Positions 1-9,006 are shown, counted from the first letter of the stretch. The stretch is 32,085 bases of DNA from Deltaproteobacteria bacterium (GCA_021162935.1 JAGGXR010000114.1:1-32085); one strand, 5' to 3'. Numbers and translations are program-made. The notes: generated by a model not told the origin, from the letters alone.

Positions 1-1
1 C

Positions 2-55
2 GGTGGTAACGGCGGCCAAGGCGGCATCGCGCAGGACACGCGAAACGTACCGTGA
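2..55 (+). CDS. possible C-terminal end of a glycine-rich protein (5' end outside window)
   Basis: Reading from base 2, seventeen codons encode a tail that begins GGNGGQGG and ends in a TGA at 53-55. The Gly/Asn/Gln composition resembles the end of a glycine-rich surface or low-complexity protein. A second frame starting at base 3 is also open to base 104, so the assignment is weak. No function can be given. Confidence 0.2.
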   Translation, partial: GGNGGQGGIAQDTRNVP

Positions 56-151
56 CGACGCGGCCCAGCCCCAAGACACGATCCCCCCCCTCTTGTGGCC
101 ATGAATGCGCCAGGAACCCACAACCGCAAACAAGCAACGACGGAGGCAGGG

Positions 152-2437
152 ATGGACCCAAAAGTCCTTGATGGCACAGAAAGGACAAGAGGCAGGTATC
201 ACGTCTCGAATATCGGGCATCCCCTCATCGCTGCCGCGGTTTTCTGGGTTCTGCCTGCCGCAGGTATCTGGCTGGGCTGCGGGGACCAGAGAAGCCACGG
301 AGGCAGCTCGAATCAAAATAACGTGAACTGGACTCCCGTGGTGTTGGACCCGGGCGAGTTCACCTATGAGCTGACCGAAAGCCCACAGGGGCTTCCCCTC
401 TGGACCACATCGTCCACCCACAAAGTGGTAACCAACGAACGGCCTCCCGACGACAGTCGATCCGGGCTCACCCTGTTCGCGGCGCGCAACGAATTCGAGC
501 CGGTGCAACTCCTCATGGGCCCTGGCTCGGGCGGAGTGACCGTCCAGGTCGAACCCTTTTCGGATCTCGGCGCAGGACAACGGGTGAACCTGGCGCAAAT
601 AGGGTACGAATCGGGCTGGGCCGAGCACCTCCTGCCCGTGACGAACGGCGACCACATCGCCCTGTCGGACGACCGGCCCGAAGGTCTGTGGATCACGGTC
701 TACGTTCCGCCGAACGCACCGGCCGGCAATCACGAGACGACCCTCACGCTGACTCCGGACGGCGGCGCCGCCGTGACGATTCCGATCCGACTGACCGTGT
801 TCGATTTTGCCCTGCCCGATCGCGTCGGATTCGCCACCCAACTCAACGTGAGCATCTCCGACCTGATCCCCGAAGGAGGCACGGTGGACGACGCCAAGGC
901 AATGCTCCTTAGGCACAGATTCACGCCCAAAAGCGTGACCTGGCCGAGTGGTTTTCGCTGGAACATCACCTGGGATAACCCAAAGTCCACGGACCGTTGC
1001 GAAACCTTCTGGGACGAGCCGGACGAACCCGACGCCTATGCCATCCGATGGCTGGCCCCGCGCTACATGCTCGGCAAGGACTGGATCGGCGAGGGCTTTC
1101 CAAACGCCATGATCTTCCAATTCGTGGACAACTCCACGCCGAGGCCAGCCACGTTTTGCGGTATCGATCGAGGCGATCAGTACGGCACCACTGCCTACAA
1201 CGCAAAGTGGTCCCAATTTCTCACGGCGTTGCAGGCCTACCTCGATGATCATGGACTACTCGAAAAGGCCTACTATTACGTGCAGAACGAACCGCAGGAT
1301 GCGGCCGACGCAAAGCTCGCCGCATACCTCTGTCGCCTCACCAAGGCCGCCGCGCCGAATCTGCGGATCGCCATCAGCGAAGAACCGAAGCCCGAAATCG
1401 CCGAAGACCCCGAGGGAGGCTGCGGCTACGACGTCTGGATCGCCCACGTGCGCGCCTACCGCCAGGACTATGCCTGGAAACGCCAGCAAGATTTCGGCGA
1501 GCAGGTCTGGTTCTACAGCCTCGACCAGGATCCGGATCCCTACTTCAACCCGACGCGAATCGACGCCCAAGGCATGAACCAGCGCATCATTCCATGGGTC
1601 GCATGGCATTATCGGGCGAGCGGCTGGGCTTACTACGACTTCGGCCGATTCTTCGACGGGCCCAGGCCCACCATCCGAGCCGAACTGTTCCGCGAGGGAT
1701 TCGAAGACTACGAATACCTCCTCCTGGCCGCTGGCGGTCCGCCCCACGTGGACGAAGCGAACCCCCTCGACTCCACCGTGGACTCGGCAGCATCCAGCCT
1801 GACGAGTTGGACCCGCAACGCCGATGCCCTCATGGTCCTACGTCGCGAATTGGGGCGATACATCGAGGGGAGCCGCTCCACCCTGCCCGTTCTCGAGATC
1901 CAGGGAAGCAACCGGCCACGGGGCGCCTATTCCATAAACTTCCAGGACCCGGCGGGGCAACCGACCGCCGACCCGCTCGTGGTGGACGCAACAACGTACC
2001 TCAAGGTTGGCTGGCAGCCCTGGAACGACCAGGACGAGCTTGGCTGGTACGGCGAACACGTGACCGACCCGTCCATCGCCCTCTACGGCTATGACGACAC
2101 GGCCGGCTATTCCGAAGTTCAAAAAAGCTACCTGTACGACGACTACGGACGCGACTCGCTCTTCGAGTTCGGCATCGAAAACGGTCGATACCTCGTCACC
2201 GTGGGCGTGGGCCGGCCGGCCCGCGGCTACCCGAACGATCCCCACAACGTGACCATCGAAGGCCAGGATGTTCTCCACGACTGGGTCACGACCGACAGTG
2301 AACCGGTGCACGAGGCCACCGCTATGGTCGACCTGACGGACAGCCGTCTGTCCGTGGAGTTCGGCGGCCGCTCGGACCTCACCGGCGACTGGGCCTACAC
2401 GTTCGCCGCCTACCTGTGGGTCGAACCGGTCGAATAA
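152..2437 (+). CDS. DUF4091-type glycoside-hydrolase-like exported protein
   Basis: This is a 761-residue protein. The ATG at 152 is preferred over an upstream in-frame GTG at 95 because GGAGG lies at 142-146. A hydrophobic segment near residues 22-45 ends in WLGCG, which suggests membrane anchoring or a weak lipobox. The centre carries features typical of DUF4091 proteins: a YYYVQNEPQD segment, a WVAWHYRASGWAYYDF segment and the FREGFEDYEYLLL motif. DUF4091 proteins are related to TIM-barrel glycoside hydrolases, so the conserved Glu residues could be catalytic; this is inference. The last 120 or so residues look like a malectin or carbohydrate-binding beta-sandwich. The likely role is handling an extracellular glycan of unknown identity. 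The gene stands alone. The stop region contains a 10-bp direct duplication (2428-2447) that includes the TAA. Confidence 0.75.
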   Translation: MDPKVLDGTERTRGRYHVSNIGHPLIAAAVFWVLPAAGIWLGCGDQRSHGGSSNQNNVNWTPVVLDPGEFTYELTESPQGLPLWTTSSTHKVVTNERPPDDSRSGLTLFAARNEFEPVQLLMGPGSGGVTVQVEPFSDLGAGQRVNLAQIGYESGWAEHLLPVTNGDHIALSDDRPEGLWITVYVPPNAPAGNHETTLTLTPDGGAAVTIPIRLTVFDFALPDRVGFATQLNVSISDLIPEGGTVDDAKAMLLRHRFTPKSVTWPSGFRWNITWDNPKSTDRCETFWDEPDEPDAYAIRWLAPRYMLGKDWIGEGFPNAMIFQFVDNSTPRPATFCGIDRGDQYGTTAYNAKWSQFLTALQAYLDDHGLLEKAYYYVQNEPQDAADAKLAAYLCRLTKAAAPNLRIAISEEPKPEIAEDPEGGCGYDVWIAHVRAYRQDYAWKRQQDFGEQVWFYSLDQDPDPYFNPTRIDAQGMNQRIIPWVAWHYRASGWAYYDFGRFFDGPRPTIRAELFREGFEDYEYLLLAAGGPPHVDEANPLDSTVDSAASSLTSWTRNADALMVLRRELGRYIEGSRSTLPVLEIQGSNRPRGAYSINFQDPAGQPTADPLVVDATTYLKVGWQPWNDQDELGWYGEHVTDPSIALYGYDDTAGYSEVQKSYLYDDYGRDSLFEFGIENGRYLVTVGVGRPARGYPNDPHNVTIEGQDVLHDWVTTDSEPVHEATAMVDLTDSRLSVEFGGRSDLTGDWAYTFAAYLWVEPVE

Positions 2438-2546
2438 CGTCGAATAACCACCGAACCAGGACAAGCAGCCGGTGAAACGACCGATCGATCTTTGCACTGA
2501 GCCTGCGCCTATCGTTCAAAGACCCACTCCAAAAGATGTCCTGTCA

Positions 2547-2574
2547 TTGACCAGACGGGCCTTGCCCGTATAAT
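2547..2574 (+). promoter_or_regulatory. sigma70-like promoter for the kinase pair, with palindrome in spacer
   Basis: TTGACC at 2547-2552 and a perfect TATAAT at 2569-2574 are separated by 16 bp. The spacer is almost filled by the inverted repeat ACGGGC-CTT-GCCCGT (2555-2569), whose last base is the first base of the -10 box. The predicted start is near 2581, which leaves a leader of about 70 nt before the kinase at 2651. The palindrome is placed where a repressor or promoter-remodelling activator would bind; that role is inferred. Confidence 0.65.
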
Positions 2575-2650
2575 GGCATCGATACCTCGATGTCCACCTC
2601 GTGATTCGCCGTGAGCCCACATTCGGCTGGCAGAAGGTTACGTTGAATCC

Positions 2651-4300
2651 ATGGCTCGTATCTGCCCCATATGCCATACGTCCTGGCCCGATGACATGAA
2701 GTTCTGTCCCCACGACGGCCAAAACCTGGAGGCACCTACCAATGACTGGGACGCCATCGTGGCCCAGGCCGCCCCGAGACGAAAGCCGAGCCACGCGGTC
2801 GAGCCGGGAGACACCCTGGGCCAATACCATCTTCTCAGCCGAATCGGTGAAGGTGGCATGGGAGCGGTGTTCAAAGCAGAGCATCAACTTCTCGGACGCC
2901 AGGTCGCGGTCAAAGTCCTCCTCGGTGAGTTGAACGACAACCGCGAGGTGGTGCAGCGTTTTTTCAACGAGGCGCGAGCCGTCAACAAAATCCAGCATCC
3001 CAACATCGTAGACATCACAGATTTCGTCGAGTCAACGGACCGGGCTCCCGCGTTCATGGTCATGGAACTCATCGATGGGCGATGCCTGGCGGACGTCATT
3101 GACGAACAGGGCCCGCTTGCGCTCGAACATGCAGTCTCCATCGCTCGGCAGGTCTGTGACGCCATGGCCGAGGTGCACCGCAACGAAATCGTACACCGGG
3201 ACCTGAAAACCGAAAACATCATGCTCCTGAACCCGAATCTGGATCGAGCAAAGCTGCTCGACTTCGGGATCGCCAAGTTCCTTGCAACCGAAAAGGCATT
3301 CCTCAAGACGGCGACAGGACAAACCATCGGCACGCCCGAGTACATGGCACCAGAACAGATCCGCGGCAAGGAGGTGGATAAACGAACAGACATCTATGCA
3401 ATGGGGATCATCCTTTATGAGATGCTGACCGGAACGCTTCCTTTCAAGGCCACCAATCTCGGAGATCTCTTCACTCTCCAGTTGAGCCGAAGGCCAACGC
3501 CGCCATCACAAGTCCTCACGGAACACGGCCGCACAGGCATCCCTCCTGCCATCGAATCCATTGTCCTGACCTGCCTGGAAAAGGATCCCGATGCCAGGAT
3601 CCAGACCATGGACGAACTCTCGCAACGGCTCGAATCTGCCCTGGACGACGACGGTGAAATCACGGCTGTGACATCGCTGACGCCGGCCAGTCCCCGAGGA
3701 CACAAAGTCCTCGTCGTGAGCCTGATTGCCGCTGTTGCTGTCCTGGCGGTGTCTGCCATGACGATTCTGCGGTATCATCGCGGTGCCGAACGAGATGCCG
3801 ACAGGCAGGAACCGTCACGCAGCGCCAAGACGGATGGACGGCCGCCCGAGCAGAAGGCCGTCGATGCCGCCACCAGGGCTCCTGCGATGCCCAATGGTAC
3901 GACACAGGATGCTTCGTCCGGAAAGGCTGGGATGACGGGCAGCAATCGGAAACATCCGGCAGGCCCGACGGCGACGAAACAGCCGCCCCCTCCGCGAAAG
4001 GTGACCATTGCAACGAAACCCGCCCATTCCTTGATCTTCCGCAAAAGTGACGGAGCCTTCCTGGGCCAGGCCCCCATCTCGGTCGCTGTCCATGGCCAGG
4101 CCCTACTCATCAAAAAACAAGGATACAGGACCGTCGAGATTTCCGTCACGACCGAAACGAAACCCACACTGTCCATTGCTCTCAAAAGGCTCCGACACCG
4201 ACGGCATCGTCACTCACGACGACACGGCGGACGCACGCAGGGTTCCTCTGCAGGAACCGACACTTGGGGAACCGTCAATCCCTTCAAAAAAGGGAAATAA
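2651..4300 (+). CDS. transmembrane Ser/Thr protein kinase with N-terminal zinc ribbon and PEGA-like C-terminal domain
   Basis: This 549-residue protein begins with a zinc ribbon (C5, C8, C19, with H21/D22 as a likely fourth ligand), an arrangement common in deltaproteobacterial kinases. A complete Hanks-type kinase domain follows: GEGGMG glycine loop near residue 66, VAVK lysine K88, HRD at 182-184 (HRDLKTEN, with T replacing the usual P), DFG at 204-206 and GTPEYMAPEQ. All catalytic residues are present, so it should be active. A single membrane helix lies near residues 353-373. After a low-complexity linker comes a PEGA-like beta domain near residues 450-515, expected outside the inner membrane, then a very basic stretch and the tail GTVNPFKKGK. 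It is followed after 5 bp by a second kinase and is probably cotranscribed with it from the promoter at 2547. Substrates are unknown. Confidence 0.92.
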   Translation: MARICPICHTSWPDDMKFCPHDGQNLEAPTNDWDAIVAQAAPRRKPSHAVEPGDTLGQYHLLSRIGEGGMGAVFKAEHQLLGRQVAVKVLLGELNDNREVVQRFFNEARAVNKIQHPNIVDITDFVESTDRAPAFMVMELIDGRCLADVIDEQGPLALEHAVSIARQVCDAMAEVHRNEIVHRDLKTENIMLLNPNLDRAKLLDFGIAKFLATEKAFLKTATGQTIGTPEYMAPEQIRGKEVDKRTDIYAMGIILYEMLTGTLPFKATNLGDLFTLQLSRRPTPPSQVLTEHGRTGIPPAIESIVLTCLEKDPDARIQTMDELSQRLESALDDDGEITAVTSLTPASPRGHKVLVVSLIAAVAVLAVSAMTILRYHRGAERDADRQEPSRSAKTDGRPPEQKAVDAATRAPAMPNGTTQDASSGKAGMTGSNRKHPAGPTATKQPPPPRKVTIATKPAHSLIFRKSDGAFLGQAPISVAVHGQALLIKKQGYRTVEISVTTETKPTLSIALKRLRHRRHRHSRRHGGRTQGSSAGTDTWGTVNPFKKGK

Positions 4301-4305
4301 CGCCC

Positions 4306-5823
4306 ATGGGTGAACCACGACATTCCACGCTGGAACCTGGCCAGCAGATTGGCCCCTATCGCATCCAACGCCTCATTGGCGAAGGCGGCATGGCAGTCGT
4401 GTATCTGGCCGAACACGTCACCTTGGAACGACGAGTCGCCGTCAAGGTGCTCCGTTCGTCCTATGCCTCACGTACCGATGCGGTGCGCAGCTTCTTCGAA
4501 GAGGCCCGCGTCGCCAGCCAACTCAACCATTCCCACATCGTTCAAGTGACAGACCTCATCGTGGAACCAGGGCTGGCTGCCTGCATCATGGAATACCTCG
4601 AAGGCCGCACCCTGACGCAACGAATATCGCAAGAGGGGAAACTCCCGATTCGAGACGCCCTGTGGATCGCTCACCAGGTAGCCGACGCCATGATGGCCGC
4701 GCACGAGCATGGCGTCATCCACCGGGACATCAAGCCATCAAACGTCTTTCTCGCCCGGGACAGACGGCAGACCGAAGTGGCCAAATTGCTCGATTTCGGC
4801 ATTGCCCAGCTCAACTCGAATGCCATGCTCCAAGGCGGGAGCCTGTCTGGACAACAGGCGGGAACACCCGCGTACATGTCGCCCGAACAGTTTCAGAACG
4901 ATGACGTGGACGAACGGTCGGACATCTATTCGCTCGGTGCCGTGCTGTACGAAATGATGACCGGCCGTCCGCCGTTCGAGGCAAAAACATCTGCTGAATA
5001 TGCCTACAAGCACACATCGATCCAGCCCACGCCACCTCATCAAGCGACGACTGGACCAACTCGAATTCCCAGGGACTGTTCCCGTGTGGTCATGAAGTGC
5101 CTGGCCAAAAAGCCCGAGGAGCGATACCAAAACGCCAGGAGCCTCATGGATGACATCGATCGGGCTGCCAAGGGCACGGGGGTCACCTTTCGGAACGGCA
5201 CATCGCCCCTCCTGATCGCGACGCCCCCGAACTGGACACCCCTTCTGTGGATCGTTGGCATCGTGTCAGCCATTGCGGTCAGCGGTATCGTTGGAGTCCA
5301 TGTCCTGTTCGGAAGTGATGGGGAACCGAATCATCCCCAAAAGTCGTCGGCCACCGTCTCGCCGAACGTCGGCGACGACGCAGAAGTACCCCAGACGAAG
5401 GCCGTGACCACGCCCCCTGTTTCCAGACCTCGGTCCGAACGACAGACGGGCCGATTGGGGGTATCCCAACCGAGGCAGACATCCGCGATGGGACGCGCCA
5501 ATCCTTCTTCAGAAAATCAACGAGCGACGATCACCATCCACATCGTCTCGCGACCAGCAGGTGCGGAGGTCCACAGAATTTCACCAAATCCTGGATTGCT
5601 GGGGATCACGCCCTTGGACATTCGGATCCCTCGCACGAGCCGCGTATGGGTCATCGATATCGTTGGATCCGAACGGCGATCCCGCCGCATTCGATTTTCC
5701 TGCAACCGGAACGTTTTCCGCTCCGTGCGGCTCCTGCCGATCCACCGCCACGGCGACCACAGGCACCAGAAGCCCCGACACATCCAAGACACTTCCGGAA
5801 CCGTCAATCCGTTCCAAAAGTGA
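4306..5823 (+). CDS. transmembrane Ser/Thr protein kinase with PEGA-like C-terminal domain
   Basis: This is a 505-residue protein. The ATG at 4306 is chosen over an in-frame TTG at 4264 that would overlap the upstream kinase; AGGGAA lies about 10 nt before it. The kinase domain is complete: GEGGMA loop, VAVK K47, HRD at 139-141 (HRDIKPSN), DFG at 163-165 and GTPAYMSPEQ. One membrane helix (LLWIVGIVSAIAVSGIVG) lies near residues 311-333. The outer part has a linker and a PEGA-like domain (RPAGAEVHR followed by a GITPLDIRIP segment). It ends in GTVNPFQK, nearly the same tail as the upstream kinase. Adjacency and the shared tail suggest the two work on the same pathway or with the same partner, possibly by duplication. 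It lacks the zinc ribbon of its neighbour. Confidence 0.92.
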   Translation: MGEPRHSTLEPGQQIGPYRIQRLIGEGGMAVVYLAEHVTLERRVAVKVLRSSYASRTDAVRSFFEEARVASQLNHSHIVQVTDLIVEPGLAACIMEYLEGRTLTQRISQEGKLPIRDALWIAHQVADAMMAAHEHGVIHRDIKPSNVFLARDRRQTEVAKLLDFGIAQLNSNAMLQGGSLSGQQAGTPAYMSPEQFQNDDVDERSDIYSLGAVLYEMMTGRPPFEAKTSAEYAYKHTSIQPTPPHQATTGPTRIPRDCSRVVMKCLAKKPEERYQNARSLMDDIDRAAKGTGVTFRNGTSPLLIATPPNWTPLLWIVGIVSAIAVSGIVGVHVLFGSDGEPNHPQKSSATVSPNVGDDAEVPQTKAVTTPPVSRPRSERQTGRLGVSQPRQTSAMGRANPSSENQRATITIHIVSRPAGAEVHRISPNPGLLGITPLDIRIPRTSRVWVIDIVGSERRSRRIRFSCNRNVFRSVRLLPIHRHGDHRHQKPRHIQDTSGTVNPFQK

Positions 5824-5893
5824 CACATGGTCGAACTTTTTTTTATACCACGACACAATCAAAGCGTGTTATGATTAACAAGAACTTATTCTG

Positions 5894-5923
5894 TTGATAT
5901 ATGAAAACCTAGTCGTTTATTAC
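5894..5923 (+). promoter_or_regulatory. candidate promoter in an AT-rich gap before the TPR gene
   Basis: The 164-bp gap 5824-5987 is clearly more AT-rich than its surroundings. TTGATA at 5894-5899 is followed after 18 bp by TATTAC at 5918-5923. A separate TATGAT at 5870-5875 has no good -35 partner. No terminator hairpin was found for the upstream kinase. Confidence 0.3.
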
Positions 5924-5987
5924 TGAATAGGAATACCATATGCCCAGTCGCTGCCCAGTCCGGCATCATCATCTGGAGGAACCAACG

Positions 5988-6680
5988 ATGTCTCAATCAG
6001 CGCGATCGCTGCACACTCTTCTTCTTGCCGCCATCGTCTTGTGTGCCATCTCCGGCCCGGCATCCGCTCAACCACCCACCAATGCAAGCAAGAAGGCGCT
6101 GGCGCAAAAACTCTTCAAGCAGGCGGAAAAACACTACAATCTCGGTCGATTCCAAAAGGCGCTCACGCTCTATTCGAAGGCATACGAAACGCTGCCTCTG
6201 CCCGGCTTCCTGTTCAACATCGGGCAATGCCACAGAATGATGGGCCATTACACGAAGGCGCTGTTTTTCTACCAGGGCTACCTGCGCGCCACGGACGCAC
6301 CAAATCGGCTCGTGGTGGAAAAACTCATCGTCCAATGCAAAACCAAGGCAACGGAACAAGCTCGAATCGATCGGCGCAAGGCCGAAGCAGCCCGACGACA
6401 GGCAGAAAAACGTCGTGCCCTTGCTGCAGCCGTCAGCAAACCACCGGCTCAAAGGCGCGTGCCGACGAGGCATCGTCTCGGCCCCGGCGCCTTCATGCCC
6501 GGGCCCACGAAACAGCACGCCAAAAAGCACCGCCCCTGGTTCAAAACATGGTGGTTTTGGACGGCCGTCGGGGTCGGAACGGCCGCACTCGTGGGCGGAA
6601 TTGCCGGCGGTTTGGCATCGAAGGACTCGGACGGCACGAGCCTGCCCAGCGGCAGTTTGGGCAGACTGGACAGGCGCTAG
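5988..6680 (+). CDS. exported TPR-repeat protein with C-terminal membrane segment
   Basis: This is a 230-residue protein. The ATG at 5988 is chosen because GGAGGA lies just upstream and a typical signal peptide follows (LLLAAIVLCAISGPASA, cleavage before QPP); the in-frame ATG at 5940 would put 16 polar residues in front of it. Residues 30-110 form two or three tetratricopeptide-like helical repeats (AEKHYNLGRFQKALTLYSKAYE, then FNIGQCHRMMGHYTKALFFYQGYL). A charged Ala/Arg/Lys helix follows, then a Pro/His/Lys stretch and a membrane segment (WWFWTAVGVGTAALVGGIAGG). The same plan recurs at 18406-19395, so the two are probably paralogues. TPRs mediate protein-protein contacts; the partner is unknown. 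It precedes the cysteine-rich gene and may share a transcript with it. Confidence 0.8.
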   Translation: MSQSARSLHTLLLAAIVLCAISGPASAQPPTNASKKALAQKLFKQAEKHYNLGRFQKALTLYSKAYETLPLPGFLFNIGQCHRMMGHYTKALFFYQGYLRATDAPNRLVVEKLIVQCKTKATEQARIDRRKAEAARRQAEKRRALAAAVSKPPAQRRVPTRHRLGPGAFMPGPTKQHAKKHRPWFKTWWFWTAVGVGTAALVGGIAGGLASKDSDGTSLPSGSLGRLDRR

Positions 6681-6687
6681 GAATAGG

Positions 6688-6724
6688 CGTTTCGTTCGAC
6701 GGGTTGCCCGTCGAACCGAAAGGC
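6688..6724 (+). other. strong stem-loop between the TPR and cysteine-rich genes
   Basis: TTCGACGGG (6695-6703) and CCCGTCGAA (6707-6715) form a perfect 9-bp stem with a 3-nt loop. The stem can extend outward by about five pairs with one bulge (TTTCG with CGAAA). No T-run follows on either strand, so this is not a standard intrinsic terminator. It may be an mRNA-processing or stability element. Confidence 0.6.
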
Positions 6725-6774
6725 GTCATTGCGAGACATGATGGAACCGTGCAATACGTTGCTTGGAGGCCAGT

Positions 6775-9006
6775 ATGAAACATATCATTATGACAGCGCT
6801 CGTCGTGGGATTGAGCTTGGGGAACTTCGCCTGCGGAGGCAAATCCAGTTCAGACAACGTCCAAATAACGGGAATTCGACTCACCATCCGATTCGACCCC
6901 ACGGTCCTGACGCTCGACCACGTCCGGATCGAAGGATATGACACCCAGGACAGCACCGAGGTCTTTCCAGCGGGCGAATTACCCCAAACTGCTTCAGGGA
7001 TCCTGACATCGGGTATGGAAACCGCGGTCATCCTTCTCCCGGACAACCTGTCCGGCAGGGAGATCCTTATCAAGGTTTGGGGCAAAAAGGGCCAAGACAT
7101 TACAGCCTACGGCAACACCACCGTGGTCCTCGAACGCGGTGTGATCACCGATGCCGAGGTCAACCTGGACGCACCGCCGGTCTGTGGCGATGGAACAGTG
7201 ACCCAAGTCGAGGAAATCTGCGACACGGCCATTCCACAAGGACAAAGCGGCGCGTGCCCCCAGGACTGCGACGATCAAGACGTCTGCACCACCGACACCA
7301 TGAACGCCCCGAACACCTGCCAGGCCTCGTGCCACCATGCGACCATCAAGACCTGCATCCATGGAGACGGCTGCTGTCCTGACGGATGCGAGCCAGCCAC
7401 GGACAGCGACTGTGCCGCTGTCTGCGGCGACGGTCTCATCGGAGAAGGTGAAACCTGTGACACGGGAATTTCACCTGGCCAAGCCGGGGCCTGCCCCACG
7501 GACTGCGACGACGGCAACCCTTGCACCACGGACAAACTGGTAGGCCAAGGATCCTGCCAGGCTCACTGCACATCCGACCCGGTCACCGACTTCGTGGGAG
7601 GAGACAACTGCTGCCCGCAGGGCGGCACCTCCCTCAACGACACCGACTGCCCGATCACCTGCGGAAACGGCGCCCAGGAGGCTGGTGAACAATGCGACGT
7701 GGCCATTCCGGCCGGACAGTTGGGTGCCTGCCCGACGAACTGCGACGACAGCGACCCATGCACCACCGACACGCTCTACGATGAAGACTCCTGCGAGGCG
7801 CGCTGCGGCCACCAGGTCATCACGGACTTCGTGGCCGGCGATTCCTGTTGCCCAGAGGGAGCCAACAGCACGCAGGACTCGGATTGTCCGGCGGTCTGCG
7901 GAAATGAGGTCGTCGAGGAAGGCGAAACCTGCGATGCCAGCATCCTGACCGGACCGGGTACCTGCCCTCAGACAGCCTCGGATTGTGACGACCAATTGTC
8001 CTGCACCATCGACTCGGTCGCTCACCAGGGGACCTGCCAAGCGGTCTGCCAAAATACCCCTATCGTTTCGTGTCAGGACAACGACGGCTGCTGTCCGGAA
8101 AACTGCACGGATTCAACAGACAACGATTGTGCTGCAACGCCGACCTGCGGCAACGGCGCTGTCGATTCCGATGAGACCTGCGACATCGCCATTTCACAGG
8201 GACAGCCCGGCGCTTGCCCAACGAGCTGCGACGACAGCGACCCCTGCACCACCGACACGCTCGTGGGCGACGGCACGTGCGAGGCCCACTGCACGAACGA
8301 CGAGATTGCCTGCACCGATGGTGACGGCTGCTGTCCGACAGGGTGCAACAACAACACGGACGACGACTGTGCAGCGGTCTGTGGAAACGGTGTGGTCGAA
8401 CCAAACGACCCGATCAACCCGGAAACCTGTGACACGGGCATCCCGGCCGAAGAAAGTGGTTCCTGCCCCACGAGCTGTAGCGATGGGGAGGCCTGCACCA
8501 GCGACACCCTGACTGGAACGGGCTGCCAGATCGCATGTGCATACGATCCAATCACGTCCTGCACGAGCAACGACGGCTGCTGCCCGAGCGACTGCTCGCT
8601 CGCCAACGATGGGGACCTGGACTGCCCGGGTTGTGGTAATGCGCGTCTGGAGACCAACCTGGGTGAAGAATGCGACGACGGGAACGCAGCGAACCTGGAC
8701 GGCTGCACCACGTCATGCACCACCCAGTCGGGCCAAATCGGCGACCCCTGCAATTCGAGCAACGATTGTAACAGCATGCTGACCTGCTTGACAGGATCTT
8801 CCGTGCCAGGAGGATACTGCTCCCAAAAAGACTGTATTCCATCCGTGACTCCCTGCCCGGACAACGCTGTCTGCACGGACCAACTGACCACGGGGCCTAC
8901 CTCGGCCTGTGCCGAGCCCTGCCAGGCGGACACGGACTGCCGCTGGAACGAAGACTACAAGTGCCGGAACGCCGGCAACGGCAACAAGGCCTGCCTCCCG
9001 GACTAG
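6775..9006 (+). CDS. exported cysteine-rich protein with six tandem ~80-residue repeats and a DUF4215-like motif
   Basis: This is a 743-residue protein. The ATG at 6775 is chosen because GGAGG is 5 nt upstream. A hydrophobic N-terminus ending LGNFACGGKSSS suggests export, possibly as a lipoprotein with an imperfect lipobox. A domain of about 110 residues precedes six repeats, each opening with a C-G-(N/D) segment and GE(T/Q)CD, then GACP..CDD..PCTTD, a CCP pair and a closing D-C. A seventh segment has the pattern CDDGNAANLDGCTTSC, as in the Myxococcus cysteine-rich DUF4215 repeat. The C-terminus has further spaced cysteines (DPCNSSNDC, CQADTDC). Repeats 1 and 4-6 carry twelve cysteines; repeats 2 and 3 carry ten. 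Such proteins are usually disulphide-stabilised and extracellular. No enzyme motif was seen. Function is unknown; adhesion or a surface role is inference. Confidence 0.85.
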   Translation: MKHIIMTALVVGLSLGNFACGGKSSSDNVQITGIRLTIRFDPTVLTLDHVRIEGYDTQDSTEVFPAGELPQTASGILTSGMETAVILLPDNLSGREILIKVWGKKGQDITAYGNTTVVLERGVITDAEVNLDAPPVCGDGTVTQVEEICDTAIPQGQSGACPQDCDDQDVCTTDTMNAPNTCQASCHHATIKTCIHGDGCCPDGCEPATDSDCAAVCGDGLIGEGETCDTGISPGQAGACPTDCDDGNPCTTDKLVGQGSCQAHCTSDPVTDFVGGDNCCPQGGTSLNDTDCPITCGNGAQEAGEQCDVAIPAGQLGACPTNCDDSDPCTTDTLYDEDSCEARCGHQVITDFVAGDSCCPEGANSTQDSDCPAVCGNEVVEEGETCDASILTGPGTCPQTASDCDDQLSCTIDSVAHQGTCQAVCQNTPIVSCQDNDGCCPENCTDSTDNDCAATPTCGNGAVDSDETCDIAISQGQPGACPTSCDDSDPCTTDTLVGDGTCEAHCTNDEIACTDGDGCCPTGCNNNTDDDCAAVCGNGVVEPNDPINPETCDTGIPAEESGSCPTSCSDGEACTSDTLTGTGCQIACAYDPITSCTSNDGCCPSDCSLANDGDLDCPGCGNARLETNLGEECDDGNAANLDGCTTSCTTQSGQIGDPCNSSNDCNSMLTCLTGSSVPGGYCSQKDCIPSVTPCPDNAVCTDQLTTGPTSACAEPCQADTDCRWNEDYKCRNAGNGNKACLPD
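7180..8628 (+). repeat. six in-frame repeats of about 240 bp encoding cysteine-rich modules
   Basis: Six head-to-tail units begin with VCG or TCG. The best conserved parts encode GACPT.CDDSDPCTTDTL and the CCP pair. Spacing is roughly 230-250 bp. The units have diverged well beyond recent duplication, so this is an old internal repeat. Confidence 0.85.
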
